From: Lobulomyces angularis
Lineage: Eukaryota > Chytridiomycota > Chytridiomycetes > Lobulomycetales > Lobulomycetaceae
Direction: 5' to 3'
NCBI GenBank assembly: GCA_027604685.1
Contig: JADHYX010000043.1
Location: 1-64,000, forward strand
DNA length: 64,000 nucleotides
Shown here: positions 33,633-46,163 of the stretch, one piece after another
How positions within the stretch are numbered: the first letter of the stretch is position 1
How the letters are laid out: each line of letters starts with the position of its first letter
Made by a program: the position numbers and the translations under genes
Notes under the pieces: generated by a model
Database searches by the model: none
Told to the model about the DNA's origin: nothing
Seen by the model: only the letters and a program-made list of their open reading frames with translations

Positions 33633-35472
33633 TTAAGTGCAGACTTTGATTTTTTCTATAATTTCTTGTACATAAACGCTGGCACCATGATATTCTTCTA
33701 AAGCGTATTTTTCAAAAATTACGAAATGATGATCTCGTTGATTGTTGTTTAAAAAAATTTGAAACAACCCAGAGCTGGTGATATCCAGTTTTAACTGACA
33801 ATATCCTGTTGCCAATAAATGATCCGCACTCTAATAAAAAATTCTAATAAATATGTGTTATACTTTTATTCACTTTTACCCAGTTTTTCTGTAAAATACG
33901 GTGTGCCAGATAGAAAGAAGAAGCAGAAATCAAACTGGAACAAACAGACACAAAACCTTCATCTACTAAAGCAACTTCAAGTATATACTTACTTAAAGTT
34001 AATACAGCCAAATCGTTATTGTCTATTTGACTAAACTTGCATAAAAAATTTAAAGGAGAAACAAACCCAACTTCAAAATTAAGAATTTTTAAAATCCATC
34101 TTTCCGTAAATAAAATTTCGTGCTCTGTGTATACATTTTCTACCAAAAATAATAACTCTCTCATACTAGGAACTTTAATTTCTTCGTATTTTGCTGCAAT
34201 TAAGAACGAAACTATGCCAACTAACTGGTATTTAGATAAACCAACAGCTGCTCGACCTTTTCCTTGGTAACTCATAACTCTGTCTACTATATTTACAGAA
34301 AGAAACAAGGTATCAGGTTCAAAATTGCAAAATTTCTAAAAAAAAAATTAATATATTATAGTTTATGTAAAATTTACATGTATTTTCGCTAGCCATCCAA
34401 CTAAAATTCTTCTCATTTCCCACTTTAATTCAGGATGTAACATCATATAATTTGCATCAGGTATTCTTTCTAGCTACAAGTATGTGAATTAAATAAGGCC
34501 AATGTATTGTTCATACCTCTAATTCTTTCCAATAAGAAAATATCTCATCTGAATATTCTAAAAAAGTTTCACCTTTCTTCAGTGCAATTTTTGAATTGAT
34601 GCATCTATTTTCAACCACAGTAACATCATTATCCATCATTGAGTATTCATTATTGAGATCAACCAAAGTGTTTTCCTCTTTTTCAGTCAAAGGTGGTGTC
34701 AAAGCATTTTTATATTGTTTAGGTTTTATTGATTTATATGTATTCCCATATTTAGAAGGACTTTTGTATCGTATTGCTTTTGTAGTGTCAGGCTGCTTTC
34801 TCGAATTTGCAGTAACATCAATGAAGTTTTTTTTTTTTGCATTTACTTGAGCAACAAAAGTCTTTTTATTTGTAATCACTTGAGCAACTAAACTTTCATT
34901 CAGAGGTGCACTGGTCTCGTTTGATGCTTTCTTTATTATAGTAGTGTTTTGAAATCCACGTTGATCTATTTTCATAGGTACGACTTCATTCTTTTCCACT
35001 GGCATCATATTCTCATTATTAACAGACTTATAAGATGTTTTACAGTGAGCATTAAAATTATTTTCCTGTAGTTTAGTGCAAGTAGCTTTATTGATAATAT
35101 TTGATTGCGATACTGATGAATTTCTGTTTTTCAAACTCAAAATTCTTAGATTTTTTTTTTGTTGCTCTTCTTTCTTTTTTACAAGCAAGCGTGTACTTAA
35201 ATTCTTCTCTTCTTTATTTACAATCTATAGTAATCAAAAGATAAATGTAATTACGCCAAGAATTTTATTCAAACTTTATTGTCAATGTCACTTAAAGCAA
35301 CTCTTTTTGTGTGATATTTTGAAACGTAAGCTGAAGTGGTCGAAGAGGATTGAGCAAATGTAACTCTCATAGCGCGCTCCCGGTCCCTCTCACGCACTTC
35401 ATACTGGTCATCTTCCACATTTCGATCAATAGGAACAGATCTCTTCCGGGTATGATTTGCAGAAGTTATCAT
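33633..35472 (-). CDS. B-type mitotic cyclin
   Basis: Regulatory partner of Cdk1. ATG 35472 starts an N-terminus containing RVALSDIDNK (about residue 58), a near-perfect destruction box (RxALxxIxN) for APC/C. After a disordered Lys/Ser-rich region, the cyclin box starts IPDANYMMLHPELKWEMRRI, then ILVGWLAKIH, LFLSVNIVDR, LVGIVSFLIAAKYEEIKVPS, TERWILKILNFEVGFVSPLN and YLAHRILQ; the C-terminal exon starting SADHLLATGYC gives the second cyclin fold and ends at TAA 33633. At least five introns. All diagnostic cyclin B features are present; subtype (Clb1-4 versus CCNB) is not resolvable. Confidence 0.92.
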
Positions 35473-35832
35473 AACCCCTAAGTACAAAAAAGTATTACAA
35501 ATTAAACAATTAAATTCTTTTCAACAGTTTTCTTAGATTATAAAAAAAAATGGCAAAATATGTATGAGACAAGGGCTTTAGGACAAATTTTAGCGGAGAT
35601 TGAAAATAAAACACCTTTAACTTTATCTTTGACCAAAAAACATTATAACCTCTATATTTGTAAACTCAAATACAATTTTCCATTAGTATTGGAAAACAAC
35701 TATTACGAATACTCTGCTCAGTCTGATAAAAAACAATACCTTCACGAGAATGTTTCTGAAAAAAGTCAAATATGAAATTAACATGTTTTATGCTACCGAT
35801 TCCAGTACTTAAAAAGTCTTTATAAAGCATTT
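35473..35832. other. Spacer between cyclin and XRCC4 with one short frame
   Basis: Both flanking genes are on the minus strand. The plus strand holds a 71-codon frame (35560-35775, starting MYETRALGQILAEIENKTPL) without recognised family, intron signals or clear context. It may be chance or a small unknown protein. Confidence 0.3.
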
Positions 35833-37185
35833 TCAAATGTTCTCCAAAAGCTCTTCTGCAGTTTTGGAATCTGTACTCGCCATCCGTAATTTTATTGAGC
35901 CGTTATTTGCTTCATTGGGATCATTGGCCTCTTGTATTGTAATCCTTCTAAATTTTCTCTTTCTTTGTGGAATTAACAGTTTTTGATTGGATAAAAACCT
36001 TGGTGGCGACTCTGATCTTTTTAAACGACCACTTTGAGGAGTATCAATATTCGGTTCATCAGGGATTTCTGTGTGATTAATTTTATTTTCGCTGTCATGT
36101 TCTATGGTATTGCTAAATGAATCTCCCTTATTTGCTAACATTCTTGCATCATCTATTTTTGCATTGCTCTGATAATCTAATCCCAGTGCATTATCATTAG
36201 TTTCGTATTTTATCTTTGGAGAATGTTCTCTCTTTCTTTTCAAGTATTTGCTATCATTTTCTATTTTTACTTCTTTTTCTGTAAAATGCTTTATTAAGAA
36301 ATGATTGATTATTTTTATAACGTAACCATTTGAGTATTTTAAAGCAAATTGAAGCTCTTTAATTTTCATTTTCTTTAAATTTAGAACTTCTTTAAACTAA
36401 ACGCGTTACGATCTTGATTACAATTTATTAATATTGAGCAATTTCAATTTACCTTTAAAAAAATTAGTTCTTCTTCATTTCCTTTTTCTTCAACTGACTT
36501 CTGAAAAGTTTTAAGAACTTCATTTTTTTTAACTTCGCACTTGTCTAAAGAAACTTCTAATTTCTTTACTTTTTCCTATTATTAAAAAACATTTTAGTAC
36601 ATTTACTGGAACGAAAGGATAAATGTAAATAGCTATGAAAAGGGATGCCTTTAATAACTTATGTTCAGTGATAAAAGCATCTATCCAACTGGTCAAATTT
36701 TGCTTGTTTTCAACGGTGTCTTCTGATTCAACTTCAATATGACCCAAAACGAACTAGAAAAGGAAATTTATTTTAATAGGAACCTTTTAAGATTAAAGGT
36801 ATACCCTTGAATCTTCAAATATGTATCCCCACTCCAACTCACTAGGTAAAATTTGATTTATACTAAAATTTACAAACGTTTTAAAATATTCTTCTTTGCC
36901 TTGAGATTTGATGTCTTCCCCTTGAAAACAGTTTAGTGTATACTCCAAAAACTCTTTTACTGATTGATCTGTGTTTAAAGAAAGGTCGACAATCTCTTCA
37001 TAGGATAGCTTACACTTCCAAAATTTATCAATAGTTGTGATTTCAATCAAAAAGATGTAATTTTCTTCTGAAGTCCTTAATGCTTCTACATTTATTGTGT
37101 TAAAAATTGTAGTCTTCCACATAGTTTTGACAAACACATCATTCCCTTCTTCTACATTGTTTGATTTTACAAAGAACGCTTCCAT
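35833..37185 (-). CDS. XRCC4: XRCC4-like DNA end-joining factor
   Basis: Probable partner of DNA ligase IV in non-homologous end joining. Exons 37185-36805, 36753-36649 (or to 36607), 36575-36453, 36396-35833; 390 residues, or 404 with the alternative donor. The N-terminal part reads as an XRCC4 head (VNFSINQILPSELEWGYIFE, then FVLGHIEVE), followed by a long coiled coil EKVKKLEVSLDKCEVKKNEV and FKEVLNLKKMKIKELQFAL, which lines up with the human XRCC4 stalk. The C-terminus is basic and disordered (RLKRSESPPRFLSN, QRKRKFRRITIQEAN). XRCC4 diverges fast, so the call rests on architecture and partial motifs; an XLF/Nej1-like protein is the main alternative. Confidence 0.65.
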
Positions 37186-37366
37186 ATTCTTAGTAAGTAA
37201 AAATCATACACAATAGCTTGATGCTTCAATTTCACAAAATTTAAAAATTTTACAAAAAAAAAAAGGAGAAATTTATCAACATGAAATTTTATATATGTAG
37301 CTGAAGATTACACAAAGAAAAAAAGTAAAAATACAACAATTAATTATAATCTCCACTGGCGTCGAT

Positions 37367-38408
37367 CTAACTCAAATCCATTGGAGTTGCTACTCCTTCG
37401 GTAACATCAACGAAATTACGGATACTTGTTTTCAACACAGCTTAAAAAGTGTTAATAGAAATTCAAAGCAAGATACCTGTTGTTCCTCTAGGATACTTGT
37501 AAGACTGTTCTTTTTTGACTCTTTCATTCGGTCTTTTGTAGTTCCTAAGCACTTCAGTCTTATCCTTCGTAATTACAACAACATCAACATTTGAACCTGA
37601 TCCCAAGTCATTAAAAATTCCGGATTCAATAGCATCCTTCACAATTTCAATTGCTTCTTCTCTCTGTAAACTTATAAAAAATAATTTAAAAAAAATAAAG
37701 AATACGCTCATATCTTTTTTCCATCCATTCTCAAAAATGGTCATTGCGGCCAAAGATCCTGATCCCATAGTAACATAAGGAAGTTTATCAGTAGAGCCGT
37801 GTGGAGCAATTGTATAAAGATGAGGTCCTGTCACATCGTATCCACCTAAAACCAGGGCAGCACCAATATTTCCCTGATATCTTTAAGTATTCATTAAGTA
37901 AAACAAAAAAAAACAAAATTAATTACCTAAAAAGCATTTGCTTTAGCATAGTCATAGCAGTAACGACTCTACTCTGTCTATTTGTTGCTAATCGATGCAG
38001 TTCCAACTTGGAAGAAATTAAATTTGTAGTAAATTCCGTATCTGCAGCAGTACCAGCCCCACAACAATACATATTAGGCGCTAAATAATGAATTTTCTCA
38101 CAGTTTTTATCGGCAACTATTGGGCCATTTGTTGCTCTAGTGTCTGCACCTAGTACTATTCCATCCTTTTAAAATGTCGCGATTACTTTATTGAGATGTC
38201 TCATTCTTACCTTGTAAACACATCCGACAATTGTAGTACCAGTTTTAATCGTTTTTGGAGATTTTAAACCTTTTGACTCCAAGATTAAGTTTCTGGATTT
38301 CACAGATTGAAAAAAAAAAAAACAATAAAAGATATTGAAATACCATTCATACCTATTGTAGTTATCAAAATTGAAACCGGATTTTGGAAGTTCAAATTTT
38401 AAAGCCAT
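37367..38408 (-). CDS. PUP1: 20S proteasome beta2 subunit (Pup1/PSMB7)
   Basis: Trypsin-like catalytic subunit of the 20S core. ATG 38408, TAG at 37367, several short introns. A propeptide precedes [12 protein letters not shown]; the Gly-Thr bond frees the nucleophile Thr1. Following blocks are diagnostic for beta2: [64 protein letters not shown]. The C-terminal extension ([12 protein letters not shown]) that wraps around beta3 is present. Lys and Asp active-site partners can be recognised. Clear call. Confidence 0.95.
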
Positions 38409-38669
38409 ATTGTGTTCTTGCTATTCACTTAATTGAATATTGTTATTTTGAAACAGTTACGTTGTGGGTTTTATTAGGGTTTAATATTTCAAAAAAGGTA
38501 TATTTGTGAATACTAGGTTCCAGTTTTTTCCATAGTAATTAGCTTTTGTTACTTTCTATATGCAAAAATTAACCAATACGGCCTAAATTAATTTTGCTTT
38601 TCCTTCTTTCTGTTAAAGTTATAATAGTTTTCTAGTCTTAAATAGAAAGATCAATTTGCTAGTGTAATA

Positions 38670-41600
38670 ATGGACTTTTCCAATTTGGAAATGGTATTTA
38701 TAATGAAAAATTATTTGATTATTATAATTTAATTAAGGTTGCTAAGTCTCAAATACCGTTTACAAATGGTACCAGTAAACCCAGCAGAGGCAGAGGAAGA
38801 GGAAGAGGGAGAGGGGAATTTAAGAACAAGTCAATTAGGAATCAACGTATTTAAATAAATTTTAATTTTTAGTTGTAACTTTTTCATTAGATGTTAGTGC
38901 ATTTAAATTTAACCCCAGCGCAACTCCTTTTCAACCAGCGGATGACACAGCTGCAATCAAAAGCGTAGATTTAAATATTGGGGCGAATCAGGAGGAAAGC
39001 AATTACGCTGCCTCAATTAACTCCAAACCCATCACCACTTTAAAAACTTTTGGGTATTTTTTTTATTGCCTTTTTCCTATATTTAAATGAACTCCTGAAG
39101 TACCTCGAAAGTCACCAACGAAGATCGAGCAGAAAGATTTACTAAAGAAACCGATATTGCGAGACGATGGGAGCAGGTATACAAACTATAAATCAGATAA
39201 TTAAACTTGTGACTTTTTTTCATGCAGATGAAAAAAGAAAGAACTAAACTGCATGCAAAATATGTGAAGGAGGGGAAAATGGCAAGTGTGGAACATCAGG
39301 GGAGCTTAGAAGAAGCGATTGAAATCAAAGGTGAATGCGAAACTATGTGTCCTGAATTTGAAATTTTGGATAGGGAAGTTACAAATGGTTTGGATTTTTT
39401 CGAAAAGGTAATTTAGCTTTTTTTATTTAAAACTATAAATTTTTAACATCACCTTATTTATATATTTCGTAATAATAAGATTCCAGGCACAAATAGAGCT
39501 GATCCCTCTAAGTGTGTAACTAAATACAAAAGGTCCTCTGCAGGGAAATCTCAGATATTTCCCTGTGATATCAGGTAGGATGATATGCTTTGTATTAATC
39601 AGTATTTTAATCATATAGACCTCCCCATATTTTAATGGTAATACTGCTTATTAAAGCCATCTTAACGATTAAAATTGTAGAAAACCTTTGATTACTTGAT
39701 GGGTCTATTGAATGAACACGGGCTTGCGGCTACTTATTCATTTATTAGAGATCGAACGCGTTGTATTAGAAATGAATTTACCATGCAGAGGTGGACAGGA
39801 AAAGAGGCGATTGAATGTCATGAGCGATGCGCTAGATATTCTATAATGTGCTGCCATGACCTTTGCGAATCTGTGAAGGATATTCACATGGAACATGAAC
39901 AACTTCGCAAAAGTACTTACTTATTCGAAAAACCTCCAACAATTATTGATTATATTTTTAGCGTTACAAACTTTAAAGCAGTACTATGATGACTCTTCCA
40001 TTGTTTATCCAAATGAAGCCGAGTTCAGAGCCTATTACATTTTATCGCATCTTTTTCAAGGAGATATTGCAAAATTGGCAGAAAATAATTGGAGAAAAGA
40101 GATATATTTTGATCCAAGAGTGCAGTTGGCGTTAGGTACCATTTAAAATTCATATTTTCTTAAGTTTTCTAGAAATTCAATCATTGGCACAGCGCAATAA
40201 TGATAAAATCAAGCCTGTTACAGCTGGTGCACGGCAAAATTTTGTTAAATTTTTTAAATTATTAGCAAAAGTAGAAACTAGCTATTTGCAGAGCTGTTTA
40301 GTTCACATAGAAATTAAAGGAATTCGTAAGCATGCCTTGAAATTAATGCAAAACGCATATTATTTCTTAAATTCAAATGGTTTACCTATGAAAGATCTTG
40401 TTTCAATGCTCTGCCTCAACAATTTTGAGGAGGCCAAAGCATTGTTGGATTATCATGCCATACCCTATTTCTACAAAGTTAATGAAAGTGATCCAGGCCA
40501 AATTTTCGACAATAGTATGAACGAAAACTTCGTAGTTAAAATTGGGAAGGTTTTTGAAAAAGTCAGTAGTGCATTTGGTGAAAAAAAAAGTATTACTGTT
40601 AATTTTGAAGGTAGATATTTGACTTCTCTATTGGAACTTGAAAATTTTTTTTTTTAGAGGAACAAAATAAACTTGTATACGATTACAAAAGAGAAAATTT
40701 CATTTTGAAAAAAAGAGAAAGCTTAAATGATGTTGATATTGTTTTGGGAAAGAGTAATGTTTTAAATCCAACACCTATGCAATCCGCATTTAGTTCAAGC
40801 CCTCAACTCAATAATAAGTCAAATTTTAATTTCTCAAATTCAAAACACCTTTTTGTCAAAAATGAAAACATAGTGAAACCGAACAATCCGTTAACTCCAC
40901 TTTCCCATAATAGCTCTGTTCAACAGCAAAGCCAACCGTCAACACAAGTTTCTACTGTTTCGCCGAAGTTAAATATTCAAAAATTTACAGATACTCCATT
41001 TCAAGCATCCAACGGAAAACCTAATTTTTTTGCTCAATTGAACACTGCAGCTAATACAGCTCCCACTAACAACTTTAACTTTATTCCCCATATGAATAAT
41101 AATATTTTCGCACTGCCACCTCAATCCCAAAATGCTACTCCAACCTTTAATAACCAAAATCATCATTCATTCTCCTTTACTACAGAAAATCGGTTAGCTA
41201 CTGCAACTGCACCACATTTCCACACAGCAACCTATTCATCCCATAAGAGTCCAACCTATATACCATCTTCACCTTCAATAATTAATAGTATACCAATGCA
41301 AGATTTATCTGCGCAAGTTACCCCTGCAAACGTTAAAGTTAACAAGAGTTCTGAATGCAAACAGCAGAAGTCTTTTATTATTTCTACTTCCTCAACAAGT
41401 AATGTTACAAAAAATTTTCAAGCTGTGCCAGTAGTTGCTGCTACGTATGATTTTGCATCAGAGTTTTTGAAAGGTAACCCAGAAGATCATGTAATGGGAA
41501 ACCTCAAAAATTTAGCTATTTTACAAAAAGGTCAAAATGAGATAATTCTGGAAAAAGTTTTGGATGAAATTGCCTATGAAATTGTATCTGAGGTTACTCT

Positions 41601-44292
41601 AGCAGTTTCACATAAAATTTTTCAGGAAGTGATGGACAATGAAAGAGTAAACTTGGTTATTGACGAGCTTGCAAATGATATTTTGAGGGAGTATGTTTCT
41701 GATGAGATATCAATTAATGTTCCTTGTATTCCATCTGTTAATAATGAAAGTCTAAACCAATATAGAACTAGAACTAAACCTTCAATTTTTAAGCAAGTAT
41801 TCAATGTTCAAAAATTAGACCTAGTTAAACAACGAGTTAACTCTAGAATAAAATTAAAATACATTTCATTTTGGAGAAATAGAATTATAAAAATTAATGA
41901 AGTAAAGAACGCGGAAAAGCAGAAACTGACCAAAAAAGCGGTTGACTTTTATAAGAGTGCGTTATAGTAAGTTAATTAGATCGTTTTATTTATTTTTTCA
42001 CTTTAAAGTATTGAAGCTGGCCCTTCAATTTTTGGTAAAGTTGTACTAGATGACACTTCTAATGAATATAACGGCAATGGTATTGAACAACAAGAAATGT
42101 TTAATTTGTTAGAACTAAATGACGGTATTATTTCTCTGAAAATAAAACTTACAAAAAATATTATTAGTGGCTAAAATTAGTTTGAGAGACAGTAGTTTAT
42201 TTCAGTCAAAGATTGCAAAAATTAAAGTGGAAATTTCTAATGGCTTACTCAACAGTGTCCCATTTAACACTTTATATCAAAAATACAATTTCAACTTCAA
42301 ATGCATTCTTGGTACCACTAATGACATTTTCGAAATAGGCAATGGATTGGATGCAGATATTAAAATTTTGCAGAGATTTAGTGTAAACTGGCTGTTGGGA
42401 AAATTCATAGGAAAGGAAGTTGTTGAGTTAAGTGTGGATAAAGAAAATTTATTGGAATTAAATAAGGAAATATTTAAAATGGAGGCAAAGGATAGCTGTT
42501 ACAATGAAGGAAGCTACTTTTGTAGATTTTTAGTGCAACACTTTAAAACGGTTTTTGAAGAACCTTGTTATCCTTTAAAAGTATACTGCATTTCCAATTT
42601 TTTGAAAATTCATCTAAAAAAATTTTGCAGGAAAATGCCAAATCTGCATTTTCGGGAATAACTGTTGCAATGTATCAATTTTCTGTATTTAATTATTCTC
42701 TTGATTCAAACTTAAAGTCGCAATTTTGGAATTTTGAAAGAAAAAAATTCTATTTTTTTTTATCAAAATTTCCACTAAACAGTAATATTCCTTTGGTTCT
42801 TATATTTTGGGATGTTGCAAATTTCTTTTTCGACGATCTTGATAAATTTAATGAGGAGGTGATGTTAATGGCAAGATAATTGAACTAAACTTTTATTTTA
42901 AAATTTAGTGCGAGATAAATTTGAATTTGCAATCAACTATAAAGGAAGGGCCTGTTTTAGATGTCACCTGTTTATTAATTCCAGTGTACAATATACCAGC
43001 ATTTGGCATGGGTTTCAATAAAATCGAAGCAGAGAAAAATTTTTTAAATAGAATGCATTGGTTAGGGCAACGTAGTTGCCAAATACCGATATTGAGAAAA
43101 ACAATTTTTGAAGGTAATTGAAATTCTAATATAAAAAAAAAGTGCTAAATCCCTTATTTAGATTTTGTGGAAAACTCAGCTTACGTGTATCTAATAAATT
43201 TATATAAAAGAGTTACTATGTTGTCTTCTGCCAGACTAATCTGTAATGTTTTTTTTTTTCTGTAACAGCTGATGATTAAATGTAATTTTAGGTGTGAATG
43301 TGGAGTTAAATCTAGAAGTGTTCAAAAAACTAATAGAATTACTGAATATTTTAATTGAAACCATCATTGAGATATTGACAGACAATAGATTGAAAAATGT
43401 TTGTTATCCTCCAATTGAGTGGACCAAATCTCGGTATGAAAACGAAAATACAGCTGATTATACGGAATTTGATGATATGCCACAAAACATTTCTTGGAAT
43501 AGTGATGAGAAATTTACTGAAATCAAAAAAAAATTAGAGTGCTTTAAAATAAATCTCCAGCACCATTCTTCACATGTTGAAATCATCAATAATGTACAGA
43601 AATCAATTAATTTAAGGCAAGTATTTAAATTAGTTTTTTTGTTAATTATTATCAGACTTCTACAAGACATTTACAAAAAGTTTGTTTTTGATTGTTTACT
43701 TTCCATTCCGCATTTTGATAGGTTAACAATTCAGCATTTGATAACAGTGATTAAGCAGGAAATCAGTAACTTTGAAAGGAAAATTTATGGTATGGTTCAT
43801 CTTCAATTACTTCCTTTAATTAAACTGCATTTTTTTAGATGATTTGGTGCAATTTCCCTTTGATGAAATACTTATCCATATTACGCAAGCATTGTTTTGT
43901 AGTTTAAAGAAGGAAAATATTAATTATTTTTACCTACAAGGCAGAATTTGTTATTTTGAAGCACAATTTAAAAAGGTTCTGAATTTAAAGGTTAACGAAA
44001 TAGAGAATTACTTAAAAATATTTTTTGAGGAAAGTAATAGCTATTTGGAAGATTTAACAAGGTTTCCAAAATTTAAACTCTGCCAAAATTAATTTTTTTG
44101 TTTATAAGCAGAAAAAGAAGTAGGCAATTACTGGATCCAAAAAAAATTCAAGAAATTTATAAACTAGATGAAGAAAAAGCTAAAAAAGTTAAAGTTTCGT
44201 TGGAAGCTGCGCGATTAAAAACGGTGGTAGAAAACGCAAACAAAATTGCAGAAATTACTAAAAAAAAGATTTTTGGTACAGATATCTGTTAA
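38670..44292 (+). CDS. SAC3: Sac3/GANP mRNA-export scaffold (TREX-2)
   Basis: Scaffold of TREX-2, which couples transcription to mRNA export at nuclear pores. Starts at ATG 38670 with an 8-codon exon, then an RG-rich segment PSRGRGRGRGRG, then the SAC3 domain: GECETMCPEFEI, IPGTNRADPSKCVTKYKRSSAG, LAATYSFIRDRTRCIRNEFT, ERCARYSIMCCHDLCE, LQTLKQYYDDSS, EAEFRAYYILSHLFQGDI, NFVKFFKLLAKVETSYLQSC. Exon 40705-41967 is low-complexity (Ser, Asn, Gln, Pro) and then has a helical DEIAYEIVSEVTLAVSHKIF stretch, the expected centrin/Sus1-binding region. About 700 further residues (42000-44292) resemble the long C-terminus of animal GANP (MCM3AP) rather than yeast Sac3. The last exon is joined by AG/A at 44060-44110 and ends IFGTDIC. 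Confidence 0.85.
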
Positions 44293-44521
44293 AAATTTTG
44301 CTTTATATTCAGTATGATAGATTTTTTCATTATAACTTAAATTGTTTCATATAGTATATATTCAAAAGGAGGAAAATTCTATTTTTCTATGAAAACATAT
44401 ATATTCACTGAAAATAAAGACAGAAAATGTTCTAAATTAAAAATATTTTTTACTATTCAAAATCTAAATTATTCGCTTTTTTAGTGTTTTTTAAGTGGAA
44501 CGTCTGCTATCTGTTACATTC

Positions 44522-45725
44522 CTAATCAATCAAAATTTCATCTAAATTGTGATAATAAATATCATCATCAATGCTGCATCTACTATTACCAATATCAATA
44601 TCCCAACAGTGCTTGTGAGTAGCAACACTCAACCCATGCTGGGTATTTGAGCACAATTTGCTCTCCAACATATCATCATCTGGAATACAATAATAACTCT
44701 CATTTACTAAGTTTATCCAAATTTCTACACCACTATGTTTAAAACCAAACAAACTAGGTGGCAAGTGTGGGGTCGCATCATTTTTGTTGACAATTCTAAA
44801 ATAGTTATTTAAATTACTAAATTGTTCGTTAATCCATTTAGAAAATATGTAATTTCCAATTCTGGGTTGGGCTATCGTTATCAAATTAATTTTTTTCATT
44901 TCCTAAAAATTAATAATGTAAACAGAAAAGAAAATTATTAATACCATCTCTGGATACTTGAGCTTTAAATCAATCAGAGATAGTACAGATAAGGCACCTC
45001 CAAGGGAGTGCCCGACAAATAAAATTTGAAAATTTGGATACATACTCGTCAGTTCGAGAATATTTGCAATAACTTCCTCCTTAACGCTATTATATTCATG
45101 CAAAAAGCCGCCATGCACTTTTGCTCCTTCGGGAGCGCCTTCGTAAGGGTAATCCTGATGTAATATGTTTTAAATAAATGGTGAATCACTTGTGCTCTTA
45201 CCAACTGCGCAAACCTACAATAGTACAGTTAGAAAAAAATTTTTAAAATAATAATATACTTTATGTTACCCATCCAAGACTTAAAATTTCTAGTTCCCCT
45301 GAACGATATAATAATTAATTGTAAATTTGTGTTAACTGCAGTGTATCTATAATTAATAGACCAAGTTAGATAGGAAAAAACATTGGGAGTTTATACCCAA
45401 ATATGTATTTGAAGTCTCCAAAGGCTTTTACATGGCTGGTGTTAGTTGTTTGCTCACCACATGTTGTACATGTCCAGTTTAGTAGACCTTCTAAACAATA
45501 GCTTGGTGGTGAAAAATACACAAAAGTCTACGAAAAAGAGTATTTTAATACTAATATATCTAAAATTACGGTTACCTTTACTGCGGAAAGCTCTTGGTCA
45601 CTCAGTCTCATTACATTATCAAGTTTCTTTGCAAGAAAAGTTATTTCCTTGTTGTATGGGCTAGAAGTTATTAAAATTAAATCAAGATTTAACAAAAAAT
45701 ATAAAACAATTTTAACCAGAAACAT
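44522..45725 (-). CDS. Secreted class 3 lipase-like protein, catalytic His apparently lost
   Basis: Alpha/beta hydrolase of the fungal class 3 lipase/feruloyl esterase type. ATG 45725 begins a hydrophobic signal peptide (MFLVKIVLYFLLNLDLILIT). Next come VYFSPPSYCLEG, LQLIIISFRGTRNFKSWMGN (oxyanion region), VHGGFLHEYNSV, ILFVGHSLGGALSVLSL (nucleophile Ser in GHSLGG), TIAQPRIGNYIFSKW and IVNKNDATPHLPP (catalytic Asp). The final block reads CSIDDDIYYHN where relatives have a DHxxY catalytic His; the His is replaced by Asp unless the following YYH substitutes. It is about 300 residues with several Cys, suggesting extracellular disulfides. Substrate unknown. Confidence 0.85.
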
Positions 45726-46163
45726 ATTGTATTCAAGTTAAATAAATATCTATTATCATTGCTGAGTTCTTAAAACATAATGACCCTGAAAAAATTTAAA
45801 CCCCTACAAATAGAAAATGGCATAACTTTTACCAATTGTCATTATTGTCATTGTCGGTGAATATTGAAAGGTTTTTTCTGAGAATAATCTAAATCAATCT
45901 ATATAGCAGTTTTATTAATTTATGAATGCAATAGATTTATGGTTAAGAACTTTAAAAAGTGAAACAGTGTTAGCTAATACAGAAGAAAAAGAAGAAAAAA
46001 ATTTCAAATCATTAACTAAATTTTACAACTTTAAGAGTTAGTTGGTTAAAATAACAATAAAAAGAATATTACAAGGAATTAATAATTTATTTAAACAACC
46101 ATAAATAAACATCCAAATTGAAAGTTTTTTATGGTAAAAAATATAATACAACGTAAAGTGAAA
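45726..46163. other. Spacer upstream of the lipase gene
   Basis: 438 bp upstream of the lipase start and downstream of the DAK stop. A 39-codon plus-strand frame at 45922-46041 (starting MNAIDLWLRTLKSETV) is the only thing of note; it has no recognised family and could be chance. Confidence 0.3.

Noticed and set aside
33489..33701. Small plus-strand gene of 70 codons
   Set aside because: It overlaps the conserved 3' exon of the cyclin gene on the other strand and is Lys/Asn low-complexity.
36607..36648. Transmembrane helix in the XRCC4-like protein
   Set aside because: The hydrophobic stretch lies between two halves of a coiled coil and is bounded by a plausible GC donor; it is more likely intron.
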